NCBI GenBank assembly: GCA_942491935.1
Contig: CALOCZ010000066.1
Coordinates: 62,001 to 126,000 of the forward strand
Source: JAGTVG01 sp942491935
GTDB taxonomy: Bacteria > Bacteroidota > Bacteroidia > Cytophagales > Cyclobacteriaceae
Length of the DNA: 64,000 bases
Reading direction: 5' to 3'
The notes under the pieces were generated by a model. That model made no database searches. It was not told where the DNA came from and worked only from the letters and a program-made list of their open reading frames with translations. How positions within the stretch are numbered: the first letter of the stretch is position 1; each line of letters begins with the position of its first letter. A program made the position numbers and the translations under genes. This document shows, piece by piece, positions 1 through 9,144 of the stretch.

Positions 1-1931
1 TAATTGCACCTGATGACATTACCAATTATATCCCAGTTTCTTCTTCTAAGGATACGGATTTATGGATAACACAGTTTGACGGAAAAGTGATAGAAGATGC
101 CGGAATGCTGAAAATGGATTTTCTTGGTTTAAAAACCCTGAGCATAATAAAGGATGCGCTGGAGATCATACGTAAATCCAAATCCATTGATATTGATATT
201 GATAATATCTCATTTAATGATGAAAAAACTTTTGGATTGTATCAAAAGGGAGATACCGTCGGCACTTTTCAGTTTGAATCTGCTGGGATGCGAAAATATC
301 TACAGGAGTTAAAACCAACGGACATCGAGGATTTGATAGCCATGAATGCGCTCTTCCGCCCAGGTCCAATGGATTTCATACCTAATTTCATCAATCGGAA
401 ACATGGTAGGGAGAAAGTTGAATACCCTCATGAACTGCTTGAACCGATCCTGAAAAATACATATGGGATCATGGTATATCAGGAACAGATCATGCAAACG
501 GCACAGATAATCGCAGGGTTCTCTTTAGGGAAAGCCGATATACTACGCCGTGCCATGGGTAAAAAGAAGATGGATGTTATGCGTGGAATGCAGGAGGAGT
601 TTATTGAGGGTGCCAAAAAACTTCATAACATCAGTACAAAAAATGCCACAGAGATTTTTTCAATTATGGAAAAATTTGCAGCCTATGGATTTAACAGGTC
701 GCATTCGGCTGCATATTCTGTTGTGGCTTATCAAACGGCATATCTGAAGGCCCACCATCCCTCTGAATACATGGCCTCTGTCTTGTCGCACAATCAAAAT
801 AATATAGATAAGATTACATTTTTCATGGACGAGTGCCGGCGAATGGGGATAAAAGTACTGGGACCAAATATAAATCAAAGTAGTACCTCATTCACCGTAA
901 ATGAAAAAGATGAGATCCTGTTTGGACTTGGGGCAATTAAGGGGACTGGTGACGCAGCTGTTGAAGCTATAATTATAGAAAGAGAAAAGAATGGCCCTTA
1001 TTCTGATATATTTGATTTTGCTGGGAGAGTAAACCTGCGAAATGCTAATAAAAAGACTTTTGAAAGCCTGGCAATGTCTGGCGCTTTTGATGGTATTGGC
1101 GATATCCATAGAAGACAATATCTTTATTCGGAAGATAGTAATAGCAGTTTGATCGAAAAAGCCATTAAATACGGTAATAAATTACAAGCTGAAAGAAATG
1201 CCTCGCAGCAGTCTTTGTTCGGAGGTAGTTCAAGTGAAAGCCTTCCTTTACCCAAGATTGAGCAATGCGAACCTTTTACCAATATAGAAAAACTTAAGAT
1301 TGAAAAAGATATTGTAGGCTTTTATATATCCGGGCATCCGCTCGATCAATATAAATTTGAACTTAAACATTGTTGCAACACGCACTTAGGAGAGTTTAGT
1401 GACTTAAGTAATCTAAAGGGCAAAGAGATTAGATTGGGAGGGATCGTGTCAAGTTTTGCCCACAGGGTTACAAAGAAAGGTAAACCTTTTGGCATTCTGA
1501 CTTTAGAGGATTATGAATCAACCTATTCTTTTTATCTTTTCTCTGATGATTATCTGAAATTTAAGAAATATTTTGAAACCAATTGGTTCTTGTTTATACG
1601 TGGTTTAATAGCCCCCCGGAAATGGAATGAAAATGAGCTTGAGTTCAAAATACAGGAAATTGACCTGTTAACTGAAGTTAGGGAGAAATACCTGGATGGA
1701 ATTGAATTGTTTCTTGATGTTAAGGACATAACTGACACATTCATTTCTAAGATGTCAGAAATAACTGAGGGTAATCCGGGAAAAGGTTCTTTATTATTTA
1801 ACATCAGTGATAATAAGGAAAACCTCAAAGTCGATATGTTTTCCAGGAGGATACGTATAGGCATCACCAATGATCTAATTGGTGAATTAGAGTCAATGCC
1901 CGGCATGGATTATAAGGTTTTAATGCATTAG
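1..1931 (+). CDS. dnaE: DNA polymerase III alpha subunit, C-terminal part (5' end outside window)
   Basis: Catalytic subunit of the replicative DNA polymerase. The reading frame is open from base 3, so about 642 C-terminal residues are visible and the PHP domain and first two catalytic aspartates lie upstream of the window. The visible part starts in the palm with the KMDFLGLKT motif, whose Asp (codon at 117-119) corresponds to the third catalytic aspartate. The fingers and the beta-binding region follow, then a helix-hairpin-helix segment (LFGLGAIKGTG) and an OB-fold with GKPFGILTLED. It ends with a short C-terminal domain and a normal stop. An ATG at 87 lies inside the gene and is not the start. 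The next gene, trxA, has its own promoter-like sequence. Confidence 0.97.
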   Translation, partial: IAPDDITNYIPVSSSKDTDLWITQFDGKVIEDAGMLKMDFLGLKTLSIIKDALEIIRKSKSIDIDIDNISFNDEKTFGLYQKGDTVGTFQFESAGMRKYLQELKPTDIEDLIAMNALFRPGPMDFIPNFINRKHGREKVEYPHELLEPILKNTYGIMVYQEQIMQTAQIIAGFSLGKADILRRAMGKKKMDVMRGMQEEFIEGAKKLHNISTKNATEIFSIMEKFAAYGFNRSHSAAYSVVAYQTAYLKAHHPSEYMASVLSHNQNNIDKITFFMDECRRMGIKVLGPNINQSSTSFTVNEKDEILFGLGAIKGTGDAAVEAIIIEREKNGPYSDIFDFAGRVNLRNANKKTFESLAMSGAFDGIGDIHRRQYLYSEDSNSSLIEKAIKYGNKLQAERNASQQSLFGGSSSESLPLPKIEQCEPFTNIEKLKIEKDIVGFYISGHPLDQYKFELKHCCNTHLGEFSDLSNLKGKEIRLGGIVSSFAHRVTKKGKPFGILTLEDYESTYSFYLFSDDYLKFKKYFETNWFLFIRGLIAPRKWNENELEFKIQEIDLLTEVREKYLDGIELFLDVKDITDTFISKMSEITEGNPGKGSLLFNISDNKENLKVDMFSRRIRIGITNDLIGELESMPGMDYKVLMH

Positions 1932-1971
1932 GCGTGTCACATATATTACAAATTCAGATTTATATCTGTAT

Positions 1972-2006
1972 TTTGAAATACACCTCAAATTTTAAAATTA
2001 TATTTG
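1972..2006 (+). promoter_or_regulatory. Bacteroidota-type promoter for trxA
   Basis: TATATTTG at 1999-2006 matches the -7 consensus TAnnTTTG used by the Bacteroidota housekeeping sigma factor. TTTG at 1972-1975 could be the -33 element; the gap of 23 bases is at the long end of the accepted range. The trxA start codon follows 37 bases later. Confidence 0.5.
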
Positions 2007-2043
2007 CATTAGTTTAATTTCTATGATTTAAATAAATTTAGTA

Positions 2044-2364
2044 ATGAGCAAACCTATTGAAATAACAGATAGCAATTATCAGGATATATTAGGAACTGAA
2101 AAACCCGTTCTGGTTGACTTCTGGGCTGAGTGGTGTGGACCTTGTAAACTAATTGGTCCTGTAGTTGAAGATCTGGCAAAGGATTATGAAGGTAAGGCCG
2201 TAATCGGCAAAGTGGATGTTGACAATAATCCAGCCGTATCAGCACAATATGGTATTAGGAGTATTCCTACCCTCTTATTTTTCAAAAACGGAGAAATTGT
2301 TGATAAACAGATAGGGGCTGTACCCAAAAGTGTCCTGTCGAAAAAACTAGAAGCACAAATATAA
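2044..2364 (+). CDS. trxA: Thioredoxin
   Basis: Small cytoplasmic disulfide reductase that passes electrons from thioredoxin reductase to targets such as ribonucleotide reductase and peroxiredoxins. The 106 residues are the full family length, with the redox motif WCGPC at residues 30-34 and the conserved cis-proline in SIPTLLFF. There is no signal peptide, so it is cytoplasmic. It lies upstream of a Fur-family regulator and a peroxiredoxin, which suggests a redox-defence neighbourhood, although a 214-base gap with a repeat separates them and cotranscription is uncertain. Confidence 0.97.
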   Translation: MSKPIEITDSNYQDILGTEKPVLVDFWAEWCGPCKLIGPVVEDLAKDYEGKAVIGKVDVDNNPAVSAQYGIRSIPTLLFFKNGEIVDKQIGAVPKSVLSKKLEAQI

Positions 2365-2380
2365 TACTTTCCCAATCAGA

Positions 2381-2440
2381 CCTGTCTGCTTACTGTAGGC
2401 AGGCCTGTCTGCGGAAGGTAGGCCCGCGTATGCCTGGCAG
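2381..2440. repeat. GC-rich palindromic repeat (copy A)
   Basis: A GC-rich island in an otherwise AT-rich spacer. It holds two near-copies of a CTGCnnnnnGTAGGC unit and the shared core GGCAGGCCTGTCTGCGG. The same core appears at 20341-20382, and a reduced form lies inside the terminator at 3684-3728. It is intergenic, between trxA and the Fur-family gene, and could form a hairpin in the trxA mRNA, but no clear T tract follows. Confidence 0.6.
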
Positions 2441-2539
2441 CTGGTATTTTTTATTCCTTTGCACTCCCCGCCGATTTTAAATCTTAATTTTTAATTCAAG
2501 ATCCTTTAATTATCAATAAAATTGCATTAATTTTACTGA

Positions 2540-2551
2540 TAATAATTATTA
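2540..2551. promoter_or_regulatory. Candidate Fur/PerR-type operator
   Basis: A perfect 12-bp AT-only palindrome (TAATAATTATTA) inside a longer AT-rich dyad, 28 bases before the start of the Fur-family gene. Fur and PerR boxes are AT-rich dyads of this kind, so autoregulation is plausible. AT-rich palindromes also occur by chance in this genome, so this is only a candidate. Confidence 0.35.
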
Positions 2552-2578
2552 GTTAATAATCTTTATTAATAGACGATA

Positions 2579-3016
2579 TTGATTGCTCAAATAGTACAAA
2601 ACATTAAGGATGCAGGGCTAAAAGCCACACAGCAGAGGATTGTGATTTTAAGTACTTTATATGAGCAACTGGATCACCCTTCATCTGAAGAAGTTTACAA
2701 GTATGTTAAAAAGGTTAATCCCAGTATTTCCTTAGGTACCGTATATAAAACACTCGAAAGTTTTGTAGAGGCCGGCTTAATCCATAAGGTTCATACTTCT
2801 GATGGATTAATGCGATATGATGGAGAGACCTCAGCCCATAATCACATCTATATAACAAATACAAATGAGATTATTGATTTCAAAGATGATTCATTGAACA
2901 AACTGATCAATAGTTATATGGATGAAAAAGAATTCAAAAATTTAAAAGTTAGCAAGATCAGTTTAAGAATTGAAGGCGAAAAAATTGACCTTAAACGGAA
3001 AATACAAATAAAATAA
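2579..3016 (+). CDS. Fur-family transcriptional regulator (PerR-like position, cysteine-free)
   Basis: Predicted metal-responsive winged-helix repressor of 145 residues. The N-terminal half carries the Fur DNA-binding fold (GLKATQQRIVIL, HPSSEEVYKYV, SLGTVYKTLESFVEAGLI). The dimerisation half has the metal-ligand region around SAHNHIYI. The protein contains no cysteine, so the two CxxC pairs that form the structural zinc site in PerR and many Fur proteins are absent. The start must be TTG at 2579: a stop lies in frame at 2570-2572, and the first in-frame ATG is far inside the domain. No Shine-Dalgarno sequence is seen. The peroxiredoxin gene follows after 25 bases, so a peroxide-response regulator that controls its neighbour is the best guess. 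Confidence 0.88.
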   Translation: MIAQIVQNIKDAGLKATQQRIVILSTLYEQLDHPSSEEVYKYVKKVNPSISLGTVYKTLESFVEAGLIHKVHTSDGLMRYDGETSAHNHIYITNTNEIIDFKDDSLNKLINSYMDEKEFKNLKVSKISLRIEGEKIDLKRKIQIK

Positions 3017-3041
3017 ATTTCAAAAGTAAATTATTAAGAAC

Positions 3042-3671
3042 ATGTCAATAGTAGGTAAAAAAGCACCATCATTTAGCGCACCCGCCGTTATTAACGGCAA
3101 TCAAATTGTAGAAGATTTCTCACTCGAACAATTTATTGGTAAGCAGGAAGTAATCTTCTTTTTCTATCCAAAGGATTTCACCTATGTATGTCCTACAGAG
3201 ATACTTGCCTTCCAGCAAAAACTTTCAGAGTTTGAAAAAAGAGGTGTTGCCGTAGTGGCTGCATCTACGGATACAGCAGAATCTCATCTTGCATGGTTAA
3301 ACACTCCCAGAAAACAAGGAGGGATTCAAGGTGTAACTTATCCAATTGTTGCTGATGCGTCTAAGACTATCACTGATAACTTTGGCGTTCTGGCTGGAGA
3401 ATATGATTATAATGAAGAAGGGGAATTGGTTTTTGAGGGTGCGCCGGTAGCAAATAGAGGTACATTCCTGATTGATAAAGAAGGAATTGTTCGTCATGAA
3501 TATGTGAATTTTGATTCACTTGGCAGGAACATTGATGATTCCCTTAGGATTGTTGATGCCTGGCATTTCTCATTAGAGCATGGTGTAGTATGCCCGGCAA
3601 ACTGGGAAGAAGGCCAAGATGCTATGAAAGCCACTCCTTCAGGTGTTGCAGATTATCTTTCTTCGCACTAG
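3042..3671 (+). CDS. Typical 2-Cys peroxiredoxin (AhpC/Prx1 type)
   Basis: Thiol peroxidase that reduces hydrogen peroxide and organic hydroperoxides in the cytoplasm and is recycled by thioredoxin or AhpF. The 209 residues contain the peroxidatic cysteine C50 in FTYVCPTE and the resolving cysteine C184 in HGVVCPANW, so both catalytic cysteines are intact. It lies 25 bases after the Fur-family gene and is probably cotranscribed with it. A strong intrinsic terminator closes the unit. No ahpF is adjacent, and thioredoxin upstream is a plausible reductant. Confidence 0.95.
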   Translation: MSIVGKKAPSFSAPAVINGNQIVEDFSLEQFIGKQEVIFFFYPKDFTYVCPTEILAFQQKLSEFEKRGVAVVAASTDTAESHLAWLNTPRKQGGIQGVTYPIVADASKTITDNFGVLAGEYDYNEEGELVFEGAPVANRGTFLIDKEGIVRHEYVNFDSLGRNIDDSLRIVDAWHFSLEHGVVCPANWEEGQDAMKATPSGVADYLSSH

Positions 3672-3683
3672 AGAAAACATCTA

Positions 3684-3728
3684 ATCCCGCTTCTGGCTAC
3701 CTTCGGTAGGTAAGCGGGATTTTTTTTT
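3684..3728 (+). terminator. Intrinsic terminator after peroxiredoxin, with repeat core in its loop
   Basis: ATCCCGCTT (3684-3692) pairs with AAGCGGGAT (3712-3720), followed by a run of nine T (3720-3728). The loop contains a second small stem, CTACC/GGTAG, that resembles the core of the GC-rich repeat family seen at 2381 and 20341. Confidence 0.85.
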
Positions 3729-3742
3729 GTATTTTGCTGGAC

Positions 3743-4984
3743 ATGGGGCTCATTTTATACAATATCCTGATTCGTACATATAACCTGCTGATTTTTGTTT
3801 ACTCGAATTTTAATTCCAAAGCAAAACTTCTTGTTACCGGTAGACAAATAGCATTCAATTCGATAGCAGATAAAATACAGAAAGAGAAAAAAAGCCTCTG
3901 GTTCCATTGCGCCTCACTGGGAGAGTTCGAGCAAGCATTGCCATTGATAGAAGCAATCAAACTGACATATCCTCAATATCAACTTTTCGTTTCTTTTTTT
4001 TCGCCCTCAGGCTTCGAATATCAAAAAGAAAATCCCTATGCAGATGGTGTTTTCTACCTGCCCGCGGACACAAAATCAAATGCCAAATCACTAATAGATT
4101 TATTAAATCCCAGTGCCGTTTTTTTTATTAAATATGAATACTGGTATCATTATTTGAATATGTGTAATGAAAAAGATATTCCAGTAATTTCAGTATCTAC
4201 TATTTTGAGACCTGATCAGGTATTTTTTAAATTTTATGGATCATTTTATCGGGAGATGTTGAGAAAATTTTATTTTTTCTTTGTTCAAAATCAGGAAACG
4301 CTGGAATTATTGAAAAGCGTTGGATTAGAGAATGCAATAATAAGCGGAGATACAAGAATCGACCGGGTGAATTCAATCTTGAATATGAATACACCCATTA
4401 AATTCATTGATAATTTTAAAGGAAGTGACAAGTTAATCGTATTGGGAAGTACCTGGCGAAAAGATATTGATTTATGGATGGATTATATAAATTCTTCTCA
4501 GAACCTAAAATTTATAATTGCTCCGCACAACATTAGCATGGAAGAGATCGCCTATGTTGAAGAAAAAATTAAATCAACAACTTTAAGATATAGTAATATC
4601 AGTAATGGAGTGGATGATGTAAATGTCCTCATTATCGACAACATCGGTATGTTATCCTCCATATACAAATACGCAGATATAACATATGTGGGGGGAGCGT
4701 TTGGAGAGGGTTTGCATAATATTCTAGAACCTGCCACGTACAGTAAGCCAGTAATAATAGGTATAGGTAAATTGAATAAAAAATATCAGGAGGTTCAGGC
4801 ATTGCTAAATGCAGGGGGTGCTTTTGAAATAGCTGATTCAGCCTCCCTTGAAAGAGTAATGAAAAAGTTATTAACAGATGCAGATTTTTATTCAAAAGCC
4901 AGTCAGGCCTGCAGATCATATGTCGAAAGGAATCTTGGCTCCACCGATGCAATTTTAAACCATTTAAAGGCAATATTATCATGA
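3743..4984 (+). CDS. waaA: 3-deoxy-D-manno-octulosonic acid (Kdo) transferase
   Basis: Transfers Kdo from CMP-Kdo to lipid A precursor at the inner face of the cytoplasmic membrane, an essential step of LPS inner-core synthesis. The N-terminus has one hydrophobic anchor (LLIFVY region). The GT30 domain follows with HCASLGEFEQ near residue 55 and then the C-terminal GT-B half with GSTWRKD, GGAFGEGLHN and EPATYSKPVIIG, typical of WaaA. I chose ATG 3743 (413 residues) over TTG 3734 because it gives the usual short N-terminus before the anchor. Its stop overlaps the rsgA start by four bases, so the two are translationally coupled. Confidence 0.95.
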   Translation: MGLILYNILIRTYNLLIFVYSNFNSKAKLLVTGRQIAFNSIADKIQKEKKSLWFHCASLGEFEQALPLIEAIKLTYPQYQLFVSFFSPSGFEYQKENPYADGVFYLPADTKSNAKSLIDLLNPSAVFFIKYEYWYHYLNMCNEKDIPVISVSTILRPDQVFFKFYGSFYREMLRKFYFFFVQNQETLELLKSVGLENAIISGDTRIDRVNSILNMNTPIKFIDNFKGSDKLIVLGSTWRKDIDLWMDYINSSQNLKFIIAPHNISMEEIAYVEEKIKSTTLRYSNISNGVDDVNVLIIDNIGMLSSIYKYADITYVGGAFGEGLHNILEPATYSKPVIIGIGKLNKKYQEVQALLNAGGAFEIADSASLERVMKKLLTDADFYSKASQACRSYVERNLGSTDAILNHLKAILS

Positions 4985-5904
4985 GCTTTGAAGGACTGGT
5001 ATTAAAATCAACAGGATCCTGGTATGATGTAAAATCTGAATCAGGTGAATTTATCAGGTGCAGATTGAGAGGTAAGTTGAAATTAAAAGGGATAGAAACT
5101 ACAAATCCTATAGCCGTTGGTGATAATGTCAGGTTCACAATAGATATGCATGAGGAAGGGATCATATATGAAATATTGCCAAGAACTAATTATCTGATAC
5201 GTAAATCAATTAAAAAGTCAAGCCAGGGTCATATTATTGCTGCAAATATTGATCAGGCCATACTGGTGGCAAGTCTTACATATCCCAGGACTTCAGTTGG
5301 ATTTATTGACCGGTATCTTGTATCAGCAGATTCTTTCCGTATACCCGCTAAAATCATTTTTAATAAATCAGATCTTCTTAATGATTCCCTAAAGGACCTG
5401 CACGATTATCTTTCCAGCGTCTATACAGAAATTGGATATGAAAACATACTGATCTCAGCCGAGAAAGATAAGGATCTGAATATTGTAAAATCATGGTTTA
5501 CTAACCAGAAATCTCTTCTTTCAGGTCACTCTGGTGTAGGGAAATCCACAATTTTAAACAGAATCAACCCGGCACTTAAGTTACCAACAGATGAGGTCTC
5601 AAATTTTGCAAATAAAGGGAAACATACTACTACCTTTGCCCAGATGATCGAGCTTGATAATAATTCTTATGTGATTGACACCCCTGGAATAAAGGAACTT
5701 GGATTGATAGATATGGAACCATGGGAGATCAGCCATTATTTCCCTGAGATGCGGGATAAATTGGGTGAATGCAAATATAAGAACTGTCTGCACATCAATG
5801 AACCTGGATGCTCAGTATTGGACGCTTTAGAGCGTGAGGAAATAGCTGAGACCAGATATGACAGTTATGTAAGCATGATCATTGATGATGATAACAGACG
5901 TTGA
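4981..5904 (+). CDS. rsgA: Small ribosomal subunit biogenesis GTPase RsgA
   Basis: Circularly permuted GTPase that acts in late 30S subunit maturation. The 307 residues show an N-terminal OB-fold (about 1-75), then the permuted GTPase motifs in the order G4 (NKSD, 128-131), G1 (GHSGVGKST, 182-190) and G3 (DTPG, 234-237). The C-terminal zinc knuckle is complete, with C264, C269, H271 and C277. All family hallmarks are present. It overlaps waaA by ATGA and probably depends on the same transcript. Convergent to the next gene, with 41 bases between stop codons. Confidence 0.97.
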   Translation: MSFEGLVLKSTGSWYDVKSESGEFIRCRLRGKLKLKGIETTNPIAVGDNVRFTIDMHEEGIIYEILPRTNYLIRKSIKKSSQGHIIAANIDQAILVASLTYPRTSVGFIDRYLVSADSFRIPAKIIFNKSDLLNDSLKDLHDYLSSVYTEIGYENILISAEKDKDLNIVKSWFTNQKSLLSGHSGVGKSTILNRINPALKLPTDEVSNFANKGKHTTTFAQMIELDNNSYVIDTPGIKELGLIDMEPWEISHYFPEMRDKLGECKYKNCLHINEPGCSVLDALEREEIAETRYDSYVSMIIDDDNRR

Positions 5905-5945
5905 TATTAACTCCCTGATATCAACATAAAAAAAAGCACACTAAA

Positions 5946-6866
5946 TTACCTGGCAAGACTTAGTAGACTATTTATAAGAGTATATGAAAACCGCTCTAAT
6001 CCCTGTTTCGAATTCCTGATAAAAAGGCCTGAAAACTGATAGGCTTCCCGAAGATTCCCCGAAAAAAAAGCTTTTCTAAACTCGTACTTACTTCTGCTTC
6101 TGAGGGCATTTCTTTCAGATTCGGTATTGTTGAGTTTTTCTGCTTTCAGACATACGAGAAAAGTTGATCTTAACATATGGCTGTTTTTTTTATATTGGCT
6201 TGATGACAATGAGTTTTTCAATACCCTTTTTTTAACAAGGATTTTATCCGTGTAACAATATTTAGTGATTTTTCCCGATCTGATCCAAAAATCAAAATCC
6301 TCATAAGATAGACTTTCATCATACCCTCCCAAATGATCTAATATTGATTTTCGAATCATCATTGTGGGGGTGCAAATAAAGTATCTTGTTAATATTTCGG
6401 TATACACATTGCCTTCCGGCACTGGATCTTTCAGAAGTCCGTTTTTATCTCTTTTGTAATGCGGACCCAGAATCTTTCCAGAATTATCAATATAGATAGC
6501 ATCGGTGAAGTTAACGCCATACTCCAGGCCATATCTCTCAAAACTTCTTATACCTTCTTCTATCCGGTCGGGGAGAAGTACATCATCAGCCGAAAGATCA
6601 ATGATATATTCACCTTCCGATTCAGACAACCCAATATTAAATGCCCTGCAGTTTCCCAGATTTTCATTTAGAAGATTCATTTTTATTCCTGGGTGTTCTG
6701 AGACGAGGTCTTTAATGAGTTTTTGAGAATTATCACTGCTCCCATTATCTACAATTATGATCTCAATGTTTTGATAGGATTGATCAATTATTGAGTTAAC
6801 TGCTTCCAGCAGATATTTTTCATGGTTATAGCATAAGCATATTACGGTGACCAGTGGTGCTGACAT
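5946..6866 (-). CDS. Family 2 glycosyltransferase
   Basis: Predicted inverting GT-A transferase of 306 residues that adds a sugar to a surface polysaccharide or glycolipid. The nucleotide-binding start (VTVICLCYNHEKYLLEAVNSI), IIIVDNGSSDNS and the DxD-type metal motif in DLSADD (about residue 95) are clear, followed by the EDFDFW acceptor-side motif near residue 185. There is no membrane domain. Its start overlaps the flippase stop by one base (TAATG arrangement), so it is the last gene of a three-gene cluster with a flippase and an acetyltransferase. Donor and acceptor cannot be read from sequence. Confidence 0.92.
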   Translation of the reverse strand: MSAPLVTVICLCYNHEKYLLEAVNSIIDQSYQNIEIIIVDNGSSDNSQKLIKDLVSEHPGIKMNLLNENLGNCRAFNIGLSESEGEYIIDLSADDVLLPDRIEEGIRSFERYGLEYGVNFTDAIYIDNSGKILGPHYKRDKNGLLKDPVPEGNVYTEILTRYFICTPTMMIRKSILDHLGGYDESLSYEDFDFWIRSGKITKYCYTDKILVKKRVLKNSLSSSQYKKNSHMLRSTFLVCLKAEKLNNTESERNALRSRSKYEFRKAFFSGNLREAYQFSGLFIRNSKQGLERFSYTLINSLLSLAR

Positions 6867-8107
6867 TAAAAAATTATACGTTTATTCAAAATTATAAGAA
6901 TTATTGCTAAAACGAAGTATCTTATGGCATGTGCAGCTGGAATGCCCTCTATCCCAAAACTGGATGACAGAAAATAGACCAGAAAAATATAAAATACAGC
7001 TGAGGCAGCCTGCAATAGAATAAATGTTCGCGTTCTTGCCTGGGCAGAAATAATATATGTTAACAAATATGCAATTATGCAGAAGAAATCACCTACGAAC
7101 TGTAAAGGCATCAAGTCCCCGGCTGGCACAAATTCCCTTTGATATAATAATATCAATATAGGTTCCCGGAGGATATATATAAGAACCAGACCAATCGCAC
7201 TAATAATGATTACGATTCTAAATACATCCCTTAGATATTGGCGTAATTCCTCAGTATTTAAGATAAGGGCAGATACTTGCGGGTAATAAACGATTCCCAC
7301 TGTGTTGATAAATAACATCATGTATCCATCCGATAGTTTTACAATTGATTGCCAGAGTCCAGTGTGGGCCATTCCAAATGACTGAATGGCATAGTCTCGA
7401 ATAATGAAATCAGTGACCTTGCCAAAGATAAGGATACTGAGGGCCATTAAAATGAATTCACCTAGTTTCCCAAAATCCTTCATCGGAATGCGGCCGGCCA
7501 TAGGCAATAATATTCCTTTCATCAATCCGTAACCAAGTGAAAAAATCACTCCCATACTTTGCGCAAATATGTAAAGCAATAGTGCATAGTTTAAATTTCT
7601 TTTTGGGGCAATAACTAGTATGGCTGTTACCACAAGTATGGATCCCAGTGCATTGATTATGGCATAGACCTTAATTCGTTGAAAAGAAAGAATGATGGAA
7701 AGGAGAAATAAATGAACGATATAAAGCGATATACCAAGGATCAAAAGTATTAATATTGTACTGTTGAAATTAAAGTTGAAATCCCTGAAAAAATAAGCAC
7801 GGAATAAATAAATCAATGTAAGAGTTACCCCAAGCACGATGAAATTTAATATAAATCCGGCCTTGAAATAATTTTGCTTCTGTAATGAAGAAATATCTTT
7901 ATGTGACCAGTATTTAATAATACCTCTATTGATCCCATCATTCGGCACCTGAGTGATCAAACTAATAAGATTCTGGAAGTGTGATAAAAGTGTTATTCCG
8001 GTTGTTCCAAAATATACCGCAAACAATTTATTCGTCGCAAGAGAACATATTGATTTTATAATTATCGATGAAAATGACCAGGTGGATTTCTTTATAAAAT
8101 CAATCAT
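6866..8107 (-). CDS. O-antigen/lipid-linked oligosaccharide flippase (Wzx/WzxE-like)
   Basis: Multi-spanning MOP-superfamily membrane protein of 413 residues with about 12 predicted helices. The N-terminus (KSTWSFSSIIIKSICSLATNKLFAVYFG) and the QVPNDGINRGIIKY segment are typical of O-antigen and enterobacterial-common-antigen translocases, which flip undecaprenyl-linked sugar units to the periplasm. It sits between an acetyltransferase (3-base gap) and a glycosyltransferase (1-base overlap), which supports a role in building a surface glycan. No polymerase (Wzy) is present nearby. Confidence 0.88.
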   Translation of the reverse strand: MIDFIKKSTWSFSSIIIKSICSLATNKLFAVYFGTTGITLLSHFQNLISLITQVPNDGINRGIIKYWSHKDISSLQKQNYFKAGFILNFIVLGVTLTLIYLFRAYFFRDFNFNFNSTILILLILGISLYIVHLFLLSIILSFQRIKVYAIINALGSILVVTAILVIAPKRNLNYALLLYIFAQSMGVIFSLGYGLMKGILLPMAGRIPMKDFGKLGEFILMALSILIFGKVTDFIIRDYAIQSFGMAHTGLWQSIVKLSDGYMMLFINTVGIVYYPQVSALILNTEELRQYLRDVFRIVIIISAIGLVLIYILREPILILLYQREFVPAGDLMPLQFVGDFFCIIAYLLTYIISAQARTRTFILLQAASAVFYIFLVYFLSSSFGIEGIPAAHAIRYFVLAIILIILNKRIIF

Positions 8108-8110
8108 CTA

Positions 8111-9052
8111 TTAAATTTCTTTTAAGAAAGTTAGTTTACTGAAAGACATGCTGCCAAGTCTTTCCTTAAACCTTATCAGTCCTTTCTGCGGATCATTATT
8201 AATTGATGATACACCCAGATCAATATATTCCATTGCATTGACGGAGGCATAATTATAGATCTGCTCCAGTAAAAATACCAAAGGGCTAAATGTGTTGTAA
8301 GCGCTGTTATGCGCAGGTAAAAAGTTATAAAGCACAGAATCCTTTACCTCAACACAAATTGTAGCTGCAACCATATCATTTTCGATTGATGCTGAAAAAA
8401 AACTGTATTTATCAGGGAATTTATCAACTAAACGCATAATTGATTTAAGATCAATGTTTACCGGAATCTTTCTTGCTCTTCTGAAGGATTCTATACCATT
8501 AAACACCATTTCTGCTTCAGTGTTTGGATGTTCGGTAAATATGATGCCAGTTTTTTTTGATTTGATGAGGTTCCTTTTCTCCATTGGGTGAATGATCCCA
8601 TCAAAGGAATTATTAGATATTTGGATGACCTGGTTCAGGTCAATGGTCGATGCCTTATATCCGTTGAGGGCAAGCATAGAGGTCACCTTTTCATGCGACT
8701 GAGGATGATATATCCCTGGATAATGTTTAATTATTATTTTCCGGATGCCTTTTGTCTTTAAATGAAATTCTACAAAATCCATGAATTTACTTAAAGTTTC
8801 AAAATCCACTTCTTCAAAGATGGATAGGGAACCGAAAGGTGCCGTTGATAGGCTGACAGCGGTATTTTCTTTAATCTGAAAATTGATCTGAGCAGTGATT
8901 CCTTCCTTTTCCGGTTTGACAATTAAGAAAGTGAAATTTTCTAATTCAGGCCATAAGCTTATGAATTCCAGCGAATTATACAGACATAGTTTGCCGGAAA
9001 CTCTAAATCGTTGGGGGGCTTCAGCAGTTATAAATTCAAATTTAACACTCAA
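8111..9052 (-). CDS. GNAT/FemAB-type acyltransferase of polysaccharide clusters
   Basis: 313-residue protein resembling the BioF2-like branch of the GNAT fold often found in exopolysaccharide gene clusters. The signature parts are MEKRNLIKSKKTG (mid-protein), SPLVFLLEQIYNYA and the C-terminal IDLGVSS with GLIRFKERLG. It probably acylates or modifies a nucleotide sugar or glycan; the substrate is unknown. The only available start is TTG at 9052: an in-frame stop lies at 9062-9064, and no ATG occurs before mid-protein. It is the first gene of the flippase-glycosyltransferase cluster and is divergent from the EamA transporter gene. Confidence 0.78.
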   Translation of the reverse strand: MSVKFEFITAEAPQRFRVSGKLCLYNSLEFISLWPELENFTFLIVKPEKEGITAQINFQIKENTAVSLSTAPFGSLSIFEEVDFETLSKFMDFVEFHLKTKGIRKIIIKHYPGIYHPQSHEKVTSMLALNGYKASTIDLNQVIQISNNSFDGIIHPMEKRNLIKSKKTGIIFTEHPNTEAEMVFNGIESFRRARKIPVNIDLKSIMRLVDKFPDKYSFFSASIENDMVAATICVEVKDSVLYNFLPAHNSAYNTFSPLVFLLEQIYNYASVNAMEYIDLGVSSINNDPQKGLIRFKERLGSMSFSKLTFLKEI

Positions 9053-9144
9053 GGTTTTTGCTCAAAAAGGATTATGGAAACATATTAATATAAAAATACA
9101 TGAATTATAATCATTGTTTATGAGAATTCGATTATTTAGTAAAT

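Noticed and set aside
4632..5165. 177-residue minus-strand frame across waaA and rsgA
   Set aside because: Antisense shadow of two well-supported genes, with no recognisable domain or start context.
5900..5925. Hairpin GTTGATAT/ATATCAAC just after rsgA as an intrinsic terminator
   Set aside because: The stem is AT-rich and is followed by an A tract, not a T tract, on the plus strand; on the minus strand the T tract comes before the stem. Termination by this hairpin is not supported.
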